Of a DNA stretch of 13,786 nucleotides, positions 1 through 4,734 are shown in pieces (within the stretch, counting starts at the first letter, position 1; each line of letters begins with the position of its first letter). Source of the stretch: an uncultured Caulobacteraceae bacterium. GTDB lineage: Bacteria; Pseudomonadota; Alphaproteobacteria; Caulobacterales; Caulobacteraceae. The stretch is taken from NCBI GenBank assembly GCA_937910255.1, contig CALEOQ010000249.1, forward strand, positions 1 through 13,786. Reading direction: 5' to 3'. A model generated the notes under the pieces. The model was not told the origin of the DNA. It saw only the letters and a list, made by a program, of their open reading frames with translations, and searched no databases. The position numbers and the translations under genes were made by a program.

Positions 1-65
1 CTGTCACATCTTCCTCTAGCGTGCGCTGTCGTGGTCTCTTGTATTGTAGTTCTTTGTTTCGTCTG
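1..65. other. Non-genomic junk before adapter
   Basis: This T-rich stretch lies outside the sequencing adapter, on the side away from the insert. Its base composition is unlike the very GC-rich remainder. It carries no gene. It most likely represents meaningless base calls made after a read ran off the end of the library molecule. I see no biological feature in it. Confidence 0.85.
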
Positions 66-140
66 TTTTTTTTTTTCAAGCAGAAGACGGCATACGAGAT
101 TACGACGTGACTGGAGTTCAGACGTGTGCTCTTCCGATCT
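66..140 (+). other. Illumina P7 and TruSeq-type adapter (contamination)
   Basis: Eleven T residues (66-76) precede an exact match to the Illumina P7 flow-cell oligo (77-100, beginning CAAGCAGAAGACGG and ending ACGAGAT). A 6-base index, TACGAC, follows at 101-106. Bases 107-140 match the 34-base TruSeq-type index-primer tail, ending GCTCTTCCGATCT. The T run fits the poly-T linker of surface-bound P7 oligos. The segment is an untrimmed library adapter assembled onto a contig end. Open frames that start inside it are artefacts, including peptides containing TGVQTCALPIS or VLFRS. Confidence 0.98.
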
Positions 141-740
141 CTGGAAGTCCTCTGCCTGATGGACTCCGTAACCCGCTTCGCCATGGCTCAGCGCGAGATC
201 GGCCTGGCCGCCGGCGAGCCGCCGACCACCAAGGGCTACACCCCCACGGTCTTCACCGAACTGCCCAAGCTGCTGGAGCGGGCCGGTCCCGGACCCATCC
301 GGCCTGACGGCACACGGGCTGGACCGATCACCGGGCTCTTCACCGTGCTGGTGGACGGGGACGATCACAACGAACCGATCGCTGACGCCGTGCGCGGGAT
401 CCTGGACGGTCACATCGTCATGGAGCGGGCGATCGCCGAGCGCGGCCGCTTCCCGGCCATCAATGTGCTGAAGTCCATCAGCCGGACCATGCCCGGTTGT
501 CACCAGCCGCACGAACGGCAGATCGTCACCACCGCCCGCCAGACCCTGTCGGCCTACGCCAATATGGAAGAACTGATCCGCATCGGCGCCTATCGGCCGG
601 GCTCCGATCCGCAGGTGGACATGGCCATCGCCCTTAATCCGGCGCTCGAGGCCTTCCTTGGCCAGGACAAGGACGACACCACCAGCCTCGATGACTCCTT
701 CGCGGCCCTGGCCCACATTCTGGAAGGCGCCGCCGCATGA
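141..740 (+). CDS. fliI: Flagellar export ATPase FliI, 3' part only
   Basis: This is the C-terminal part (199 residues) of FliI, the cytoplasmic ATPase that helps deliver flagellar subunits to the type III export gate. The first genomic residues, LEVLCLMDS, are the Walker B strand. They are followed by TRFAMAQREIGLA and GEPPTTKGYTPTVF, both strongly conserved in FliI and related F1-type ATPases, then by the C-terminal helical region (SISRTMPGCH, IRIGAYRPGSDPQ). FliI is usually about 440-450 residues, so the N-terminal domain and Walker A loop are missing. The break coincides exactly with the adapter junction at 140/141, so it is a contig end and not a mutation. An apparent GTG start at 126 lies in adapter and is false. 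The TGA stop overlaps the fliJ ATG (ATGA). Confidence 0.96.
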   Translation: MEVLCLMDSVTRFAMAQREIGLAAGEPPTTKGYTPTVFTELPKLLERAGPGPIRPDGTRAGPITGLFTVLVDGDDHNEPIADAVRGILDGHIVMERAIAERGRFPAINVLKSISRTMPGCHQPHERQIVTTARQTLSAYANMEELIRIGAYRPGSDPQVDMAIALNPALEAFLGQDKDDTTSLDDSFAALAHILEGAAA

Positions 741-1150
741 GTTGGGCCCAGTCCCTCGTCAAGCTCTCCACCTATGAGGTCGAGGTGCTGCAAAAGCGGA
801 TGGGCGAGATCGCCCAGCGCCGCCGTGACGCCGAGATGCGCCTCCTGATGCTGGAGGCTGAGGGCGAGGCCGAGGCCGCCAACGCCCGCGCCAGCGCCGA
901 GGCCGGCATGTATCTGATCGGCTTTCAGGAGGGCCTGCGCGCCCGCCGGACCGTGATCCTGGCCGAACTGGCCGATCTGACCATGGAGGAGCAGGGCGCC
1001 CGCGACGCGCTCAACGGCGCCTTCGAAGAGCAGAAGAAGTACGAGCAGGTGGCCGAGGATATCCGGCTCACCCGTCTGCGCGAGCTGGCCCGCCGCGACG
1101 CCGCGGTGATGGACGAGATGGGCCTGCGCCGGGCCGCAGGCGGCCGGTGA
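737..1150 (+). CDS. fliJ: Flagellar export chaperone/stalk protein FliJ
   Basis: This encodes 137 residues, the usual size for FliJ. FliJ forms a coiled coil that sits in the FliI hexamer and couples it to FlhA; it also helps cycle export chaperones. The sequence is almost entirely helical and rich in Ala, Glu and Arg with heptad-like spacing (for example QKRMGEIAQRRRDAEMRLL near residues 19-37 and LRARRTVILAELADLTMEEQ near 67-86). It has no signal peptide or membrane segment. Such low-complexity coiled coils are hard to assign by sequence alone, so the call rests on length, coiled-coil character and position directly after fliI. The start ATG overlaps the fliI stop as ATGA, which implies translational coupling. 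The TGA stop in turn overlaps the GTG of the next gene. Confidence 0.88.
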   Translation: MSWAQSLVKLSTYEVEVLQKRMGEIAQRRRDAEMRLLMLEAEGEAEAANARASAEAGMYLIGFQEGLRARRTVILAELADLTMEEQGARDALNGAFEEQKKYEQVAEDIRLTRLRELARRDAAVMDEMGLRRAAGGR

Positions 1151-2220
1151 TCCTGCCGACGTCCCTCTATGGCTTCAGCCGGCGGGGCTTTCTGGGCTCG
1201 GCGCTGGCGCTTGGCGCCTGCCAGCCGGCGGCCCAGTCGCAGACGCCGGTCACCGCCCTGCCGCCACTGAAATCCGTCGCCCCCTTTCCCGTCGGGACCG
1301 CAGTCCAGGCGGCCCATCTGAACGACCCGGCGCTCGCACGCCTCATCGCCGCCCAGGCGTCCCAGCTCACGCCCGAGTGGGAGATGAAGATGGAATACAT
1401 CGTCCGCGACGACGGGACCTTCCGCTTCGAGGCGCCGGACGCCATCGCCGCCTTCGCGCGCGACAACGGCCTGGGGCTCTTTGGCCACACCCTGGTCTGG
1501 TACGCCCAGAGCTCTCCAGCCTTCGAGCGGCTGGACGAGGGCCGGGTGAGCTTCGCCCAGGCCTACCGCAACTATATCCACGCCGTGGTCGGCCGCTATC
1601 GTGGCCAGGCTGTCGGCTGGGACGTGGTCAATGAGGCCGTGGCCGAGGATGGCGAGGGCTGGCGCGACAGCCTCTGGAGCCAGCGGCTGGGCGCCTTCGA
1701 CCACATGGTGCTGGCCTTCCAGAACGCCCGCGAGGCTGACCCGAACGCCCAGCTCTTCCTGAACGACTACAATCTCGAACTTCTGCCGAAAAAGCGCGCC
1801 ACCTTCCTGCGGCTGGTGGAGCGGCTGCTGGCGGCCGGCGCGCCCATCGACGGCGTCGGGACCCAGACCCACGTGGCCGCCGACCAGGCGCCGGGCGAGA
1901 TCACGCGCACGGTGGCCGAGCTGGCCCAGTTCGGCCTGCTGGTGCACGTCTCGGAGTTCGATGTGTCGATCAGCCGGGCCCAGGGCCTGATCGCCAACCG
2001 CGCCGATCTGGAGCGCCGCCAGGCCGCACTCTACGCCGAGGCCGCCCAGGCCTTCATGGCCCTGCCGGCGCAGCAGCGCTTCGCCTTCAGCTTCTGGGGC
2101 CTGCGCGACAGCGAGTCCTGGCTGAAGCGCGAGGACGCCAGCGACACGCCCCTGCCGTTCACGGCATCGGGAGAACCGAAGCTGGCGGCGGCGGCCTGGA
2201 CGCAGCAGATCGGCCGCTGA
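1147..2220 (+). CDS. GH10 endo-1,4-beta-xylanase-like lipoprotein
   Basis: This 357-residue protein belongs to glycoside hydrolase family 10, retaining enzymes that mostly cleave beta-1,4-xylan. Family landmarks appear in order: TPEWEMKME (75-83), GHTLVW (113-118), WDVVNEA with acid/base Glu163, LFLNDYN (203-209), GVGTQTH (236-242), VHVSEFDV with nucleophile Glu270, and WGLRDSESW (317-325). The catalytic domain looks complete, with no carbohydrate-binding module. The N-terminus has a twin-arginine motif (SRRGFLG, 11-17) and a lipobox-like LGAC (Cys25), suggesting a Tat-exported lipoprotein. The start must lie upstream of Arg12. GTG at 1147 is the only good candidate and overlaps the fliJ stop as GTGA. 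The Asn usual in the substrate-binding ENxMKW motif is Trp78 here, so specificity may differ. Family assignment is firm; substrate is inferred. Confidence 0.93.
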   Translation: MILPTSLYGFSRRGFLGSALALGACQPAAQSQTPVTALPPLKSVAPFPVGTAVQAAHLNDPALARLIAAQASQLTPEWEMKMEYIVRDDGTFRFEAPDAIAAFARDNGLGLFGHTLVWYAQSSPAFERLDEGRVSFAQAYRNYIHAVVGRYRGQAVGWDVVNEAVAEDGEGWRDSLWSQRLGAFDHMVLAFQNAREADPNAQLFLNDYNLELLPKKRATFLRLVERLLAAGAPIDGVGTQTHVAADQAPGEITRTVAELAQFGLLVHVSEFDVSISRAQGLIANRADLERRQAALYAEAAQAFMALPAQQRFAFSFWGLRDSESWLKREDASDTPLPFTASGEPKLAAAAWTQQIGR

Positions 2221-2223
2221 TCC

Positions 2224-2240
2224 GAGGCCTGCCGGGCCTC
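2224..2240. terminator. Hairpin between convergent genes
   Basis: GAGGCC (2224-2229) and GGCCTC (2235-2240) form a perfect 6-bp stem with a 5-base loop. The stem fills the 20-base gap between the xylanase stop and the DUF4282 gene stop, where a shared two-way terminator would be expected. There is no U tract on either side, so intrinsic termination is uncertain. It could instead be a chance inverted repeat in GC-rich DNA. Confidence 0.4.
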
Positions 2241-2636
2241 CTACATGCCAGGTTGGGGCGGACGCGGCGGGTTGGTGCGGGCCGGGGCGGCGCGCTCGGC
2301 GTCGGACTGCTGGCGCAGCACGTGCAGGTCATCGCTCAGGCGGAAGATGGCCACATAGAACTCACAGAACGAGCGCCACAGCAGCACCAGGGCGCCCATC
2401 ACCAGCAGTCCGGCCACCAGCACCGGAATGGCGAGCATCAGGCCCATCAGGCTTTCTTCGCGCAGGGCCACGCCCACGGCCGCGCCGATCGTCCCGAAGG
2501 CCCCCAGGGCGATGACGCCCAGACCGGCCCAATAGATCAGGTGGATGACCGTATTGGTCATCAGCCGGTCGAAGGTGAGGAGGTCCCAGAACAGGGACGC
2601 GCCGGCGCCGCGCTTCGATCGGGATTTGCTGGCCAT
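2241..2636 (-). CDS. DUF4282-like small membrane protein
   Basis: This is a 131-residue protein with a basic N-terminus (ASKSRSKRG), then FWDLLTFDRLMT, two predicted transmembrane helices (about residues 30-52 and 66-88), and a WRSFCEFYVAIFRLSDDL segment (87-104). It ends in a Pro/Arg-rich hydrophilic tail. The two-helix layout and the R-x3-E-x6-FR pattern after the second helix match what I know of DUF4282, an inner-membrane family of unknown function. I chose ATG at 2636 because the family-like part begins there. The frame stays open upstream to 2819, but that stretch has no family character and covers the divergent promoter region. A weak GGA lies just upstream as ribosome binding site. 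It converges with the xylanase gene and diverges from the LysR gene. No function is claimed. Confidence 0.75.
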   Translation of the reverse strand: MASKSRSKRGAGASLFWDLLTFDRLMTNTVIHLIYWAGLGVIALGAFGTIGAAVGVALREESLMGLMLAIPVLVAGLLVMGALVLLWRSFCEFYVAIFRLSDDLHVLRQQSDAERAAPARTNPPRPPQPGM

Positions 2637-2690
2637 TCGAATTCCACGCTTAAGGGGCCCACGCTGGCCCGCGCGGCAAATCGCTAGCAG

Positions 2691-2715
2691 CGCAAGGCCC
2701 CGGGGGCAACTTGCG
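2691..2715. promoter_or_regulatory. Imperfect dyad, candidate operator
   Basis: CGCAAG (2691-2696) is mirrored by CTTGCG (2710-2715), with a further self-complementary GCCCC/GGGGC core between them. The dyad is centred about 67 bases upstream of the DUF4282 start codon and about 200 bases upstream of the LysR start, a sensible place for a regulator site. It does not show the classic LysR T-N11-A form, so binding by the neighbouring LysR protein is only a guess. Confidence 0.35.
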
Positions 2716-2893
2716 AAAAGTCGGAGCTTGGCTTTGGGTTCCCTGCCCGGTTCTGGGGCGGCGCCATGCCTCAGGCGGTCCAAGACGGCTATGGCGCTGA
2801 GATGCGGGGCGAAAGGCACACAGCGGATTCAGGACAGGGCGTCACAAAAGCGTTCAGGCCAAGCCCTAGGTTCTGAGTGTTCCAGGCGTGTGC

Positions 2894-2897
2894 GGAG
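2894..2897 (+). promoter_or_regulatory. Shine-Dalgarno site that sets the LysR start
   Basis: GGAG lies 8 bases before ATG at 2906. An in-frame GTG at 2888 would place this site inside the coding region and would have no such site itself. The ATG at 2906 is therefore preferred. Confidence 0.7.
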
Positions 2898-2905
2898 CCG
2901 AAAGC

Positions 2906-3820
2906 ATGGCCAGGCGAATTCCCCGACTCGAATCCATCGAGGCCTTTATCGAGGCGGCCCGGTCGCCGAATTTTCGGATGGCCGCAGAGCGCTGCGCCAT
3001 CTCGCCGGCCGCCTTTTCCCGCCGTATTCAAGCCTTCACGGCCTTTGCCGGCTGTGAGCTTTTCGAGCGAACCGCCCAGGGCATGCGGCTGACGGAGGCC
3101 GGGCGGGCCTGTCAGGCGGCGCTTGAGCCGACCTATCTGGAGCTGCGCCGCAGCGCGCTCGAAATCGGTTTGTTGGCCAAGCCGGCTCAGGTGACGATCT
3201 CGCTGTCCCATTCCCTGGCGGTGGGCTGGCTGATCCCGCGGCTCGATCGCCTTAGGGCGCGCCACCCACAGATTGATGTGGTGATCCGCACCGAACGCAC
3301 CGCCGCCGTCATCCGGGCTGGCGACGCCGACCTCGGAGTCTGCGCAAATGACGTCGATGTCAGCGGCCTGGTCGCCGAGCACTTCCTGGACATGCACATC
3401 TTCCCTGTCGCCGCGCCCGCCATCGGCGCGGCGTACCGGGCCGGCGCGGGCCTGGAGCGGCTGCGCCTGCTGGCCGTGGTGCAGCACCCCGACGTCTGGG
3501 ATTGGTGGTCGCGGGAGGTGGGGCGACCCATGCCGGGCCTGCGGGCGGCCCAGACCTTTGACGTCCTGCAGGCGATGTATGAGGCCGCGGTGGCCGGGCA
3601 TGGCGTGGCCGCGGCCTCTCACGTGACGGTTCAACCGCACCTGGTCTCTGGACGCCTGGTCGAGCTGGGCTTGCCGGCCGCCCGCTTCCCGGGGTGCTAC
3701 AATCTGGCGGCCACGGCGCGCCGGCTGCAATCGCCGCCCGTGCGCGCCGTCTGGGCCTGGATGCGGGATGACGCCGCCGCCGACCCGACGCCCAGTCCGG
3801 AACTTCGCTCGGCCGCCTGA
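2906..3820 (+). CDS. LysR-family transcriptional regulator
   Basis: This 304-residue protein has the usual length and layout of LysR-type regulators. Residues about 7-66 form the winged helix-turn-helix (ESIEAFIEAARSPNFRMAAE, then ISPAAFSRRIQAF and LFERTAQGMRLTEAG). A linker helix follows, then an effector-binding domain from about residue 95 (VTISLSHSLAVGWLIPRLDR, then RARHPQIDVVIRT). The GWLIPRL phrase resembles the GcvA-like branch, which gives no reliable inducer prediction. The DNA-recognition helix is somewhat unusual: Ala-Ala-Phe stands where many family members have Ser-Ala/Val-Ser (SPAAFSRRI). The start at 2906 is supported by GGAG 8 bases upstream. The gene is divergent from the DUF4282 gene and converges with the nuclease gene, their stops only 5 bases apart. 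Its targets are unknown; the divergent gene, itself, or the receptor-nuclease pair are candidates. Confidence 0.92.
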   Translation: MARRIPRLESIEAFIEAARSPNFRMAAERCAISPAAFSRRIQAFTAFAGCELFERTAQGMRLTEAGRACQAALEPTYLELRRSALEIGLLAKPAQVTISLSHSLAVGWLIPRLDRLRARHPQIDVVIRTERTAAVIRAGDADLGVCANDVDVSGLVAEHFLDMHIFPVAAPAIGAAYRAGAGLERLRLLAVVQHPDVWDWWSREVGRPMPGLRAAQTFDVLQAMYEAAVAGHGVAAASHVTVQPHLVSGRLVELGLPAARFPGCYNLAATARRLQSPPVRAVWAWMRDDAAADPTPSPELRSAA

Positions 3821-3825
3821 GAACG

Positions 3826-4734
3826 TCACTCGGGCGCCAGCGCCGCTCTGACCAGATCGCCGAGCCGGTAGCCGGCCACCGCCACCCGCCGCGCCGAAAT
3901 CTCGCGCACCTGAACCCAGTAGGCCTCCGGCACGCGGGGGGCGTCGCTGAGGGTTGAGCCGGCCCTCAGCGCTGGCCCATAGGCGACGTTGCGGGCGATG
4001 GGCAGGCTCTCGTTTGACAACCAGGCGGGAAAGTCCCTGGCGGCGGCGGGGGCCACGGTCTCGGCCAGCTGCGCCCGGGGATAGATCTGCGCCAACTCGA
4101 CCGCCCGGGCGTTAACGCTCTCGATGTCGCCCTGTCGATGAACGGCGTCGTCCCACAGCCAGTGCAGATTGGTGACCCGCCCCGTAAGCGGGTCGCGCAC
4201 ATACTGGAAGCCGCCGCTTCGATCGCCCTCCGGGAAGGCCTCGGAGAACCACTGCGCGGCATGCAAGGGCTGGTGAGCGTCGCCGCCGATGTGCAGCACC
4301 CAGCACAGGGCCTGGGCGCGTTCGGCCGGCGTGGCCGCTGGATCGGCCAGGACCCGGTAGTTGAGGGCGAAGGCCTCCGTCGCCGCGCCATGGACGGGCT
4401 GCCCGCCTGCGTCCGGCCCCTGCGGTGTCAGGCTGGCGTGCCAGGCTGGCCGATCCTGGGCTGTACGCCGGATGTCATCGGGCCAGCGGGCGCACTCCAG
4501 AAACATGCGCCGGACGCGCTCGCGCCCTTCGGCCCGGTCGATGGCCACCTCGAAGGGACCGCGGTCGGGATGGGCGTCCAACAACTCGCCCAAGGGGCCG
4601 ATCAGCTCGGGCGCCTCGCGCTCCATCTGGTCGAAGGCGATGGCGGCGGTGACCATGTGGGCCGGGCGGGTCCACGCGCTGGCCGGACCGGCGGTGATCA
4701 GCAGCGCTGCGACGGCGATAAGCTGGGCGCGCAT
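3826..4734 (-). CDS. Secreted S1/P1-type zinc nuclease
   Basis: This 302-residue protein belongs to the S1/P1 nuclease family, trinuclear-zinc enzymes that cut single-stranded DNA and RNA and often remove 3'-phosphates. A Sec signal peptide (residues 1-20, ending PASA) exposes Trp21 as the mature N-terminus, which in this family is itself a zinc ligand. The other expected ligands are visible: His26, Asp86 (ARWPDD), His99 (AWHASL), His148, Asp152 and His158 (HIGGDAHQPLH), and His191 and Asp195 (NLHWLWDD). All spacings look functional, so activity is likely. The product should be periplasmic or secreted. Its ATG overlaps the stop of the TonB receptor gene as TGATG, so the two are probably co-translated. 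The substrate (DNA, RNA or nucleotides) cannot be told from sequence. Confidence 0.93.
   Translation of the reverse strand: MRAQLIAVAALLITAGPASAWTRPAHMVTAAIAFDQMEREAPELIGPLGELLDAHPDRGPFEVAIDRAEGRERVRRMFLECARWPDDIRRTAQDRPAWHASLTPQGPDAGGQPVHGAATEAFALNYRVLADPAATPAERAQALCWVLHIGGDAHQPLHAAQWFSEAFPEGDRSGGFQYVRDPLTGRVTNLHWLWDDAVHRQGDIESVNARAVELAQIYPRAQLAETVAPAAARDFPAWLSNESLPIARNVAYGPALRAGSTLSDAPRVPEAYWVQVREISARRVAVAGYRLGDLVRAALAPE

Larger units (their letters stand above)
2637..2905. promoter_or_regulatory. Divergent intergenic region, DUF4282 and LysR genes
   Basis: These 269 bases separate two divergent start codons, so both promoters should lie here. LysR-type regulators often bind such gaps, repress themselves and control the divergent neighbour. 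The clearest structure is the dyad at 2691-2715, listed separately. A shorter inverted repeat, GGGCC (2655-2659) and GGCCC (2666-2670), lies in the probable leader of the DUF4282 gene. I see no convincing -35/-10 pair and no full CtrA site; only a single TTAA occurs, at 2649-2652. Confidence 0.5.

Noticed and set aside
1..65. Eroded remnant of the P5 adapter or a regulatory region before fliI
   Set aside because: Only short words such as GTGGTC agree with P5, not in a convincing alignment. The stretch lies beyond the end of the P7 oligo, so it cannot be adjoining genome.
126..140. GTG start giving a 204-residue FliI
   Set aside because: The five codons are adapter sequence. The protein would begin at the Walker B strand without the nucleotide-binding loop, so it is a contig-end fragment.
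925..1947. Long open frame on the minus strand opposite fliJ and the xylanase gene
   Set aside because: It is antisense to two well-supported genes, has no family motif, and is the kind of shadow frame expected in high-GC DNA.
2637..2819. Longer N-terminus for the DUF4282 protein
   Set aside because: The extra 61 residues show no family similarity, would cover the divergent promoter region and dyad, and ATG at 2636 opens directly onto the family-like part.
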